47,318 nt of DNA, taken from NCBI GenBank assembly GCA_027484445.1, contig JAIXSY010000006.1:1-47318 (forward strand). Reading direction: 5' to 3'. Under the pieces are notes generated by a model that did no database searches, had not been told where the DNA came from, and saw nothing but the letters and a program-made list of their open reading frames with translations. Source of the DNA: Verrucomicrobiaceae bacterium (GTDB lineage: Bacteria > Verrucomicrobiota > Verrucomicrobiia > Verrucomicrobiales > Verrucomicrobiaceae). The position numbers and the translations under genes were made by a program. Positions 17,601-23,235 of the stretch are shown here, one piece after another (the first letter of the stretch is position 1; each line of letters opens with the position of its first letter).

Positions 17601-19009
17601 GCCGTGGAAGTCTGTACTTGCAGGCTCAGCACCGCCTCTGCCCCAGCCGCCAGAGTGCCGCCGCTGAAGCTGAACACTCCAGCCGCCTGTCCTGAAGTGA
17701 GCCCAGGTGTGCTGGCCGAGACAAAACTGAGTCCCGCAGGAAGCGTAAGCTGCCCACCGACCTGATAAGCCGCGCCGCCGCCAGTGTTCCTCACCTTCAA
17801 CAGCAGGGAAAAGGGCTTGCGGGTGACTGGCAGCGGGTCCGTCGGCAGCAGGGCAGGGCGCTCCAGGCTGATCTGAAGGTCCGGCTTTTCAGGCGCAAAG
17901 GCGACACCACGGTAGGCGGTGTTGGTGGCCGCAGTCGCCAGCAAGGTCGGTGTGCCCGTGAGCGTGCCCGTGCTGCCGCTGGTGTCCGTCAGGGTCACGA
18001 GCTCACCACCACCCGTGGCACCGCCGCCCCCTTTGCGCACGGCATAGAGCAGCACATCGCTGCCCTGTTTTTTGGCAATCAGCCCCCGATAGAGATCGGC
18101 TGCAACCCCCACCGAACCACGGGCTGTCCACGCTGTGCCATCAAAGCTAAACTTTTGCAGGCTGCCGCTGCCCCCATCGTCCGCTGTGTACAGGGTGTCT
18201 AGACCCATCACAGACGAATTGAGATCCAAAAACACAAATGCATTTGGAGCCAGCGGTGGCGGGTTTGTAGGGCCTGTGAATGGATTTGGCGTAACGTTGC
18301 TTGCCAAGGCCGAGATCACCTGCCCAGAGGTCGTTGGCAAGCCACTGCCTACGGAGCCCAGTCGCACGGTGGAGCCGTTGCCCGAGGAAACATAAAGCTG
18401 CCCATCGAAAATCGCAGGCATCCTCAGATTGAGGTTGGTGCTGCTGAGCAGGGTCGAGGTCGTGGCACCCAAGCTGGCCACGTAGCGCACACCACCACTC
18501 GTGCTGCTGTTTCCCGCAGTCCAAAACTCAAGCCCCGTGTTTGAGGCCACGCCGCGGAAATTGTTCGCATCGTAGGCATCTGTGAGTGCCGTGCTGGTGT
18601 CCACATTCCCATCGGCATCCACCCGGCCAATCACGCGGTTCACCACGCTGGAAGCCGAGCCTGTCAGCGAGCCCGTGTGCGGCGGCGTCGCATCGTAGCC
18701 CGGAAGCACCAGGAAGCGTCCGTCCGCCGAGCGTGTCATCTGCCCTTCAGAGCCTGCTGTCCCACTTGCGATCAGCCGCTTTTGCGTGCCACTCACCACC
18801 GTCGGCATGGCGATGGACTGCACCAGCGTGCCTGACGGGCTGAATTCATCCAGAAAGACCGGATTCCCCGTGTTCACCAGGCTGCCTGAGCCAGTGCCGA
18901 TGCGATACACGACAAGGTGGCCAGGAGTGAGGGGAGCGGCTGAAACAAGTTGAGTCAGCGTGCATAGCGCCACACACAGGGCGCTGAAGGTGGGGCCACG
19001 GTTCGGCAT
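8666..19009 (-). CDS. Giant secreted multidomain protein (CotH kinase, lamin-tail, PA14, Calx-beta and DUF11 modules)
   Basis: The product has 3447 residues and begins with a signal peptide (ALCVALCTLTQLVSA). Order of modules, approximate residues: propeller-like region 25-375; three CARDB/DUF11-type beta domains 378-755; Calx-beta 767-878 (SATAGSDFTG, DSRAERNETFQVTLS); Ig-like 880-975; InlB-type repeat 978-1060; a repeat domain starting GDFSGLVRAQVGV; lamin-tail domain 1440-1535 (SDWIEIYNPSSDEVDLTDWC); PA14-like 1655-1775 (NSDDGGRIKID); chitobiase-type 1950-2030 (IRYTLDGSTPT); CotH-like kinase 2085-2470; a second chitobiase-type module near 2530; then DUF11, Calx-beta, Ig, InlB and GDYQGLVQAAAGV again to the end. 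ATG 19009 is chosen; GTG 19015 is possible. Likely cell-surface or secreted and involved in adhesion or polymer binding; function is inference. No break is seen in 10.3 kb. Confidence 0.88.
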   Translation of the reverse strand: MPNRGPTFSALCVALCTLTQLVSAAPLTPGHLVVYRIGTGSGSLVNTGNPVFLDEFSPSGTLVQSIAMPTVVSGTQKRLIASGTAGSEGQMTRSADGRFLVLPGYDATPPHTGSLTGSASSVVNRVIGRVDADGNVDTSTALTDAYDANNFRGVASNTGLEFWTAGNSSTSGGVRYVASLGATTSTLLSSTNLNLRMPAIFDGQLYVSSGNGSTVRLGSVGSGLPTTSGQVISALASNVTPNPFTGPTNPPPLAPNAFVFLDLNSSVMGLDTLYTADDGGSGSLQKFSFDGTAWTARGSVGVAADLYRGLIAKKQGSDVLLYAVRKGGGGATGGGELVTLTDTSGSTGTLTGTPTLLATAATNTAYRGVAFAPEKPDLQISLERPALLPTDPLPVTRKPFSLLLKVRNTGGGAAYQVGGQLTLPAGLSFVSASTPGLTSGQAAGVFSFSGGTLAAGAEAVLSLQVQTSTAGEVNFTNGAAEVDAGALVAESNEANNTSALLNVSVVDAPDMSLTLAAPNEALTGPSGFDYTLTATNSGALALPESTLSFPLPPGLSFVSGSAAGFSASESAGTVSFTGGTVAADASVVFSVRVTAAADGSYSLPGGAAQISPSGPYDSQLGRQSAATTQAISTEVRTSDLSVAQTASVGFQAGEAGSYTITVSNGGTGATAGLVSYEGTLPAGLTATSLSGTGWTVTQGTGSTVTATRSDALPAGQSYPELTLNVSIATNAPLSVTTTARVSGGGDHSAGNNEATTTSSVLGAGPGVIAFEANRFTIAEESGPLALTLRRTNGRTGAVSVQVNTTNGSATAGSDFTGLTNVLVEFADNTNTATVAIPITADSRAERNETFQVTLSNASSGASLGSPSSAEVLILEPDAQKPSLSLLRPSAGQRINEGAVTVSGQVTDNQQVARVQLRLNVGDFTDVILTPGPGGRMNFSASISPVPGLNFITLRAADLRGNAAAEVQRSFTYVVKRPLSLTSSPLDGGSVTISPNEPLAQLELGKRYTLTAKPAAGRVWNGWASPQLRLTEAQRLSTRLEFTMQEGMSVTAAFVSDPFLPAVVGDFSGLVRAQVGVTATAESEGAFAVKITPKGAFTGTLRIAGANLPIAGVLDTTGVARFGSALQTSLLLSRAPQPGYVLAFTADLNPAGSRRITGSLRRQTRAGSEPLSEILAHRHAGTASGSFYTFAMPAQVQTNGLTSAEFPQGDGIGTLTLTRSGLANVAGVLADGTAFTASTATSAAGDVPLFLSLEAGAGSLNGWLKLDATLPDTDVTGQTLRWFKPVRSTAQHYPQGWPEGVTLSLIGARFAVPEAESVLPDLSTVDGANALLTFSQGALSAPIEKELSISTRNLVSKIPASEPSYAIRLVAATGRISGSFLHSDGGSSGFEGVILQKGANRRGYGHFLTATPKVANGTGQAGVISLRTKFNPRLRLVISELMANNESTIADEDGAFSDWIEIYNPSSDEVDLTDWCLTDNATVPAKWRFPALTLGAREFLLVWASSKNRRVPGQPLHTNFNLSAGGEYLALVRPDGVTVEHAYTPMFPAQANDESFGINFTGRALLSQNAAVKYRVPTNDAQGSTWTVRDFNDGSWSSGRTGLGFGVSVPGFTVRQVASGSFGEVRSVAQADALLALPAGSPQIASQTTVIAPVINYLGDGSDGNYGSNQTFPNGSAEPFAFLATGTILIPTTGSYVFGLNSDDGGRIKIDSVAVMTDDSNHGPLDNLSAPVNLTAGPHTVEVLMWEGGGGDCVEFFAKAGTDTSWNDGFKLVGSAGGLQVTTAPLGAGSANSSVVGTNVERVMRGKNATLQARLTFSVENAGSLSSLTLRMRYNDGFVAWLNGSEVARRNAPAGSLTFNSAALLAREPAETLVAETIDLSAHLPLLASGRNVLAVQAMNATATDLSFLLLPELNAVGGLAASPVFFRPQDSVITATPGAVNGVPQFTGVVQPVVFSQKHGFYSSAISLALSTTTPGAVIRYTLDGSTPTASHGQVYAGALALSRTSIVRAAAFRSGYEPTRVSTQSYFFLNDVIRQSPTGARPAAGWPAGTVNGQVANYGMDPDIVNATNPAVGGVDAVKKALLALPTVSLVSDLPHLFDPATGIWVNPGARGFDWERPCSLELIGDGNSAAGGFQVNCGMRIRGGFSRSGDNPKHAFHFYFRGEYGASKLDYPLFGNEGVDSFDKLDLRTSQNYSWSFQGDGNNTFMREETARELQGAMGQPYTRSRNYHLYINGQYWGIFNSQERADTNHNAAYLGGDEEEWDVVKSEAELGLATGLADGTIDAWQSLWNQARAHAADPTNTRYFAMQGRAADGVTATADPVLLDPVNLIDYMLLTFWTGNFDGATSAFLGDERANNWQGARRRGGDRGFVFYAHDFEHSFFSLDEDRTGPFPNARVTEFDLANPMFLHHDLRPNAEYRMKWADQVQKHFFAGGALAPQNVQERLSARAAELRRAIIAESARWGDAQRPAEPFTKVDWENAAATLINDYAPQRGSRVLAQLRADGLYPSFDAPTLSQHGGPITSGDEVIITGQGGTIYYTLDGSDPRQVGGTLNPAAQVYTSSTQTTTVLPLNQTWRYLADGSNAGTAWRAALFDDSTWSSGVGELGYGDGDETTVVPFVDADPIASGMQKNATTYFRTSFQVANATGLTAAVLQVKYDDAVILYLNGTEVARSPNLSSGAAFDQYASSGAPDENAFFTFNLDPALLITGTNVLAAEVHQAAPDSSDLSFQASLAITRTDTPTPLLLTGTGSRTLKVRARQNDEWSALVEALYEVRQVSDLTVALTPATSFTAGGTGSYRIAVTNAGSQPTRGTVTVTASLPVGLTATSLLGPGWTITQGTGSTVSARRGSALPPGESYPDLTLDLTVAAGAPPFLSTSVTVAGGDEIRTVNNVATHLTSILTSSTSQILLSSDRYAVPEANGNVPITLRRTGNPTGTATVRVRTVNGTATAPGDFEAVDRIITFSDGESTQMVNISVTADNRAEAHEHFLVRLDTATGAATLGLPNEARVTLLEQDTNAPTVTLTTPTEGARVALSALTLTGRAADDKGLSKVEVALNEGTFTEAVMTLDARGTGAAFTAQVPVVMGANTVRVRATDAAGLVGNEVLRRFTFVPLRPLALTLLPASAGRVSISPAAPLSALEVGKNYTLTAIPSAGFLFDRWTGSSLTQASPSLSFTMSEGLSFTAHFATNPIGTAQAGDYQGLVQAAAGVEPMAGNHGLVTMTLAGAGGLSGQLRLGATTLPFIGILHPNGSVRFGSQRSLFLALPQAARPTLQLRLGFDLNARSFTGRVDAETRTGVQAMSTLTGAKTRASLPANSPLLTNDGRYALTMTQTQPTPGTDGFPTASTTTLTGILTRQGRFTLTGTLSDGSRFTATASLLETGFMPLHTLLPADSGSLGILLDWEDTPASVIGTEGKWFRPPNPSRDYPFGWPEGIEFSLQSTP

Positions 19010-19095
19010 TTTCACAGGTTACGGAATCGAAACATGGTCCGCAAGCTCTCCCATGCTTGCTGTTTGCAAAATCAAAGCCTAGCCTGCCGACCCGC

Positions 19096-19998
19096 ATGAC
19101 GTTGATCCGCTCCTTTCTTCTTTGCCTTTGCCTCGCCGCAGGATTTGCCCTGGCCCAGGATGAGCCCCAGCTGCGCCCGGATCTTGAGCGTGCCTACGCC
19201 CGCTGGCGCAGTGCTGTCCTGGCCAAGGATGCCCGCGCCTGGGCGGCAGCAATCACCATGCATCGCCAGATCATCACGCGAAATCTGGTCATCAGCCAAG
19301 GTCTGCCTTTCCCCAAGGCGGTCTTTGAAACCATGCTCTCGCCCGCCGACATCACCGACCTGCGGCTGCTGGAGGTGCAGGCTATCGGCGATACCGCGCA
19401 TCTGCTTTACTTTGGCAAAGTGGACCTGGGGGATGCCCCAGACGTGATCCCGGAGAACCTGCTGATGCTGAAATTTTTCCGTGAAAAATCCGGCAGTTGG
19501 AAGTTTGACAGCAGCAAGTTCATCCAGCTTTCCACCCAGCCCGAGCGGCGCGCCAAGCTGCTCGCCGGAGAGCCGCCGGACTTCCTCGACCTGCCTGAAT
19601 TCACCCCACCCGGCACGCCGCCCGCCACGCCGCCGCTTTGTGCCGTGCCGGATCACATCACTGGCTGCACCCTGCAAACCATCGGCTACGAAACCACCCT
19701 GCTGGTGAATGGCCAGGAGCACTACGCTGCGGACACCGTGGCCCGTCTTTTCCTGACCGGTGGCCTGAAAAATGGAACGAATAGCGTGCAACTGCGCGCC
19801 AAGAAGCTGGACCTGCCGAAGGAGGCCAAGGACGCCGAGCGCGTCCTAGAGATCGACTTCTTCACCAAACCCAATCAGCCCGGGGCACGCCCGCAGCGCG
19901 TCTTTCACTTCGAATACAAAGGCCGGGGAACCCCAAAGGACGGGCAGTGGACGCTGGACATGCCTGTCTCCCAGGAGCTGACCATCGTGCAGGAATAG
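19096..19998 (+). CDS. Secreted protein of unknown function
   Basis: From ATG 19096 the product has 300 residues and begins with a signal peptide (MTLIRSFLLCLCLAAGFALA, cut after AQ). The first half is helical (DLERAYARWRSAVLAKDARA), reminiscent of small SnoaL/NTF2-like or DUF4440-type folds, but I cannot assign it. A proline-rich linker (PEFTPPGTPPATPP, about 170-183) is followed by a beta-rich half with paired cysteines (LCAVPDHITGC) and LLVNGQEHYAADTVARLFL. It is divergent from the giant gene, whose start is 86 bases away, so the two share a short promoter region, in which I see no convincing -35/-10 pair. Confidence 0.75.
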   Translation: MTLIRSFLLCLCLAAGFALAQDEPQLRPDLERAYARWRSAVLAKDARAWAAAITMHRQIITRNLVISQGLPFPKAVFETMLSPADITDLRLLEVQAIGDTAHLLYFGKVDLGDAPDVIPENLLMLKFFREKSGSWKFDSSKFIQLSTQPERRAKLLAGEPPDFLDLPEFTPPGTPPATPPLCAVPDHITGCTLQTIGYETTLLVNGQEHYAADTVARLFLTGGLKNGTNSVQLRAKKLDLPKEAKDAERVLEIDFFTKPNQPGARPQRVFHFEYKGRGTPKDGQWTLDMPVSQELTIVQE

Positions 19999-20019
19999 TC
20001 GTCCGCTCGCTGTCTGATC

Positions 20020-20934
20020 ATGCTATCGCTTTCCACCTGCTGGCTAAGCCACCGCCACACCGAGGGGCGCGAGCTCGTCCACGAAGTGCGCGGACTCGGC
20101 TTTGAATGGATCGAGGTCAGCCATGGCACCAAAATCACCCTGCTGCCTGGCATCCTGGATGCCGTGAAAGCAGGCGAGATCCGCGTCTCCAGCCTGCACA
20201 ACTTCTGCCCACCCCCGGTCGAGGTCACGATGGACGCCCCCGATGTCTTTGAGTTCACCACGTCGGACGAATCGCAGCGAGAGCGGGCGATCAAGCTGAC
20301 GCTAAAGACGCTGGACATGGCCACCCGCATGGGAGCAGACCTTGTGGTGCTGCACCTGGGCAGCGTAAAGATGCCCTCGATCACCGCCAAGCTGGAAGCC
20401 ATCGTCAAGGCAGGCGGCCTGTATTCCAAGGAGTTCATCCGCCTGAAGCTCAAGCTGGCGATGGCCCGTGAGAAAGCCAGCGCGAAGCACCTAGCCCTCG
20501 TTCGCGCTGCGCTGGATCGCCTTTTGCCGGAGTGCGAGAAGCTAGGCGTGAAGGTCGGCATGGAGACGCGCAGTCACTTTGAGCAAATCCCCACGCAAAA
20601 GGAAATGGAGCAGTTGCTGGCGCACTACGACAGCCCTTGGCTCGGCACCTGGCATGACTTTGGCCACGTGCAGCGCCAAGCGAATCTAGCCCTGCTCGAT
20701 CCCGAGATTTTCTTGCGTGAAAATGCACCACGGCTCCTGGGTTGTCATGTCCATGACGTGGAGTGGCCCGCCCGCGACCACCGCGTGCCGCTTTCCACGG
20801 GGGGGGTGGATTATGCCCGCCTGCTACCCCTGGTGCCTCGGGGCGTGCCTCTGGTTTGGGAACTCTCCCCTAGCCAGAAGCGCGAAAACATCCTGGAAGC
20901 ATTGCCCAAGTTCCGCGAACTGGCCAAGCTCTAG
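20020..20934 (+). CDS. Xylose-isomerase-like TIM-barrel protein (sugar isomerase/AP endonuclease 2 superfamily)
   Basis: A protein of 304 residues with the TIM-barrel pattern of the superfamily. Probable metal-site strands are visible in order: WIEVSHG, VVLHLGS (about 109-115), VGMETRSHFEQIPT (glutamate, about 185), GTWHDFGHV (His/Asp, about 209), CHVHDVEWPARDH (His/Asp, about 241) and LVWELSPS (glutamate, near 289). These fit the conserved E/D/H/E set that binds divalent metal. Substrate is unknown; many relatives act on sugars or inositols. It lies 21 bases downstream of the secreted-protein gene and may share its transcript. Confidence 0.78.
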   Translation: MLSLSTCWLSHRHTEGRELVHEVRGLGFEWIEVSHGTKITLLPGILDAVKAGEIRVSSLHNFCPPPVEVTMDAPDVFEFTTSDESQRERAIKLTLKTLDMATRMGADLVVLHLGSVKMPSITAKLEAIVKAGGLYSKEFIRLKLKLAMAREKASAKHLALVRAALDRLLPECEKLGVKVGMETRSHFEQIPTQKEMEQLLAHYDSPWLGTWHDFGHVQRQANLALLDPEIFLRENAPRLLGCHVHDVEWPARDHRVPLSTGGVDYARLLPLVPRGVPLVWELSPSQKRENILEALPKFRELAKL

Positions 20935-21074
20935 GCCGGTTTGCCCATGCCAGGCATCTGCTGAGCACAGGCACTTCTTGCCGGAAGTATCACACTTCGC
21001 GGTTGCCAGACAAACTTCGCTGCATGTAGCCTGATCTTTCTGCCGTTAATTCCGCCCCTTTTTCCCGACCCCAC

Positions 21075-23099
21075 ATGAGCAAAAAAGCCGCCGCCAAAAA
21101 GCCTGCGAAAGCCGCGAAAGCAGCCAAACCCGCCGCCAAAGCCTCCGCCACCTCCTCGAAGAGCCTGCTCGTCGAAAATCGCGTGTTCAAGCCGAGTGCG
21201 GAGTTTTCCAAAAAGGCCCGCATCAGCTCCATGGCACAGTACAAAAAGATGCATGAGGAGTCGCTCAAAAACCCGGACAAGTTCTTTGGCCGTGAAGCAA
21301 AGGAACTCACCTGGCGCAAACCCTTCAAGAAGGTGCTCGACTGGAAGTGCCCGAACGCGAAATGGTTTGTCGGTGGCCAGCTCAACGTGAGCGAAAACTG
21401 TCTCGACCGTCATCTTGATGGCCCTCGCAAGACCAAGGCCGCCATCATCTGGGAAGGCGAGCCCGGTGAAAAGCGCACGATCACCTACCAGCAGCTCCAC
21501 CGTGATGTCTGCCGCTTTGCCAACGTGCTGAAACGTCACAAGGTGAAGAAGGGCGACCGCGTCGTGATCTACATGCCGATGGTGCCAGAGGCCGCCGTGG
21601 CGATGCTCGCCTGCACCCGCATCGGTGCCATGCACAGCGTTGTGTTTGGCGGATTCAGCGCTGAGTCGATCAAGGACCGCGTGCTCGACAGCGGCGCGAC
21701 GGTGGTGATCACTGCCGATGGTGGCTATCGCCGCGGTGCGGTGGTGCCGCTCAAGAAGAACGTCGATGATGCTCTGAAGGGAAAAGACACGCCCGTGAAC
21801 ACCGTCATCGTGCTGAAGCGCACGGACAACGAGGTGCACATCGAGGAAGGACGCGACTTCTGGTGGCATCGCGAGCTCGAATACGTCGATGCAAACTGCC
21901 CCGCAGTTGCCATGGACTCCGAGTCCCCGCTTTTCATCCTCTACACCAGCGGATCGACCGGCAAACCCAAAGGCATTCTGCACACCACCGGCGGTTATCT
22001 TTTGCACGCCTACATGACCTGCAAATACGTCTTCGATCTGCGCGACGATGACGTTTACTGGTGCACCGCCGACATCGGCTGGGTCACGGGCCACAGCTAC
22101 ATCGTCTATGGCCCGCTGGCCCTCGGTGCCACCTGCCTCATGTACGAAGGCGCTCCGAACTGGCCGGAAAACGACCGTTTCTGGCGCATCATCGACGAGT
22201 ACAAGGTCAGCGTCTTCTACACCGCTCCCACCGCCATCCGCGCCTTCATGAAGTGGGGCGATGAATGGCTCAAGAAACACGATCTCAGCAGCCTGCGCCT
22301 GCTCGGCACCGTGGGTGAGCCGATCAATCCGGAAGCCTGGATGTGGTATCACAAGCTCGTCGGCGGCGGCAAATGCCCCATCGTCGATACCTGGTGGCAG
22401 ACCGAAACTGGCGGTCACATGATCACCCCGATCCCTGGCGCCATCGCCACAAAGCCCGGCACCGCTACGCTGCCCTTCTTTGGGGTCGATGTCGGCATCG
22501 TCGATGACCTCGGCAACGAGGTCGGCACCAACGAACAGGGCAAGCTCGTCATCAAGAAACCTTGGCCGTCCATGCTGCGTGGCATCTGGGGAGATAAGGA
22601 ACGCTACCAGAAGACCTACTGGAGCGACTTCAAGGGCTGGTACTTCGCTGGCGACGGAGCCCGCCGCGACAAAGACGGCCACATTTGGATCATCGGCCGC
22701 ATTGACGACGTGCTCAACGTCGCGGGTCATCGCCTCGGCACCGCCGAAGTCGAAAGCGCCCTCGTTTCGCATCCTTCTGTTGCCGAGTCCGCCGTCGTCG
22801 GTCGTCCCGATGAACTGAAAGGCCAAGGCGTCGTCTGCTTCGTCACCGTGAAGGAAGGCATCAAAACGAATCGTGAACTCGAAGACGAGCTGAAGAAGCA
22901 CGTCCGCAAGGTCATCGGCCCGGTGGCCACGCCGGATGAGATCCGCTTCGCGGCTGCACTGCCGAAAACTCGTTCCGGCAAGATCATGCGTCGTCTCCTT
23001 AAGCAAATCGCTTCTGGCGAAACCCTCAAAGGCGACACCACCACCCTCGAAGACATCAACGTCATCGCTGCCCTCGCTGCCGCGAGTAGCGAGGATTGA
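21075..23099 (+). CDS. acsA: Acetyl-CoA synthetase (AMP-forming)
   Basis: Converts acetate, ATP and CoA to acetyl-CoA, AMP and pyrophosphate in the cytoplasm. The 674 residues show the ANL-superfamily signature: [15 protein letters not shown] (about 290-304, AMP-binding P-loop), the [10 protein letters not shown] region, and [20 protein letters not shown] followed by [14 protein letters not shown] (hinge). The C-terminal lysine in [11 protein letters not shown] (about 634) is the residue usually controlled by acetylation. An N-terminal tail of about 25 residues ([20 protein letters not shown]) is lysine/alanine-rich and absent from most family members. ATG 21075 is the first start in frame; no good ribosome-binding site precedes it. 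A terminator follows at 23130. Confidence 0.95.
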   Translation: MSKKAAAKKPAKAAKAAKPAAKASATSSKSLLVENRVFKPSAEFSKKARISSMAQYKKMHEESLKNPDKFFGREAKELTWRKPFKKVLDWKCPNAKWFVGGQLNVSENCLDRHLDGPRKTKAAIIWEGEPGEKRTITYQQLHRDVCRFANVLKRHKVKKGDRVVIYMPMVPEAAVAMLACTRIGAMHSVVFGGFSAESIKDRVLDSGATVVITADGGYRRGAVVPLKKNVDDALKGKDTPVNTVIVLKRTDNEVHIEEGRDFWWHRELEYVDANCPAVAMDSESPLFILYTSGSTGKPKGILHTTGGYLLHAYMTCKYVFDLRDDDVYWCTADIGWVTGHSYIVYGPLALGATCLMYEGAPNWPENDRFWRIIDEYKVSVFYTAPTAIRAFMKWGDEWLKKHDLSSLRLLGTVGEPINPEAWMWYHKLVGGGKCPIVDTWWQTETGGHMITPIPGAIATKPGTATLPFFGVDVGIVDDLGNEVGTNEQGKLVIKKPWPSMLRGIWGDKERYQKTYWSDFKGWYFAGDGARRDKDGHIWIIGRIDDVLNVAGHRLGTAEVESALVSHPSVAESAVVGRPDELKGQGVVCFVTVKEGIKTNRELEDELKKHVRKVIGPVATPDEIRFAAALPKTRSGKIMRRLLKQIASGETLKGDTTTLEDINVIAALAAASSED

Positions 23100-23129
23100 T
23101 TCCGCTTCATCTCTGTTCTTCACGATTGA

Positions 23130-23158
23130 CCCCCAGCGGATTCGCTGGGGGTTTTTTT
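23130..23158 (+). terminator. Rho-independent terminator of acsA
   Basis: A perfect 9-bp stem CCCCCAGCG/CGCTGGGGG with loop GATT, followed by seven T. It isolates acsA from the R-M operon starting at 23236. Confidence 0.93.
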
Positions 23159-23235
23159 TACGGTCTCGATTTCAATGAATCAGCGCGACCTCTTGCCACG
23201 AGCGCAGCCCGCTGCTTGGATAGGGAAACCACCGC

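Noticed and set aside
20931..23123. 730-codon minus-strand ORF opposite acsA
   Set aside because: It mirrors the acetyl-CoA synthetase gene, which has full family motifs; the antisense product has no recognisable domain.
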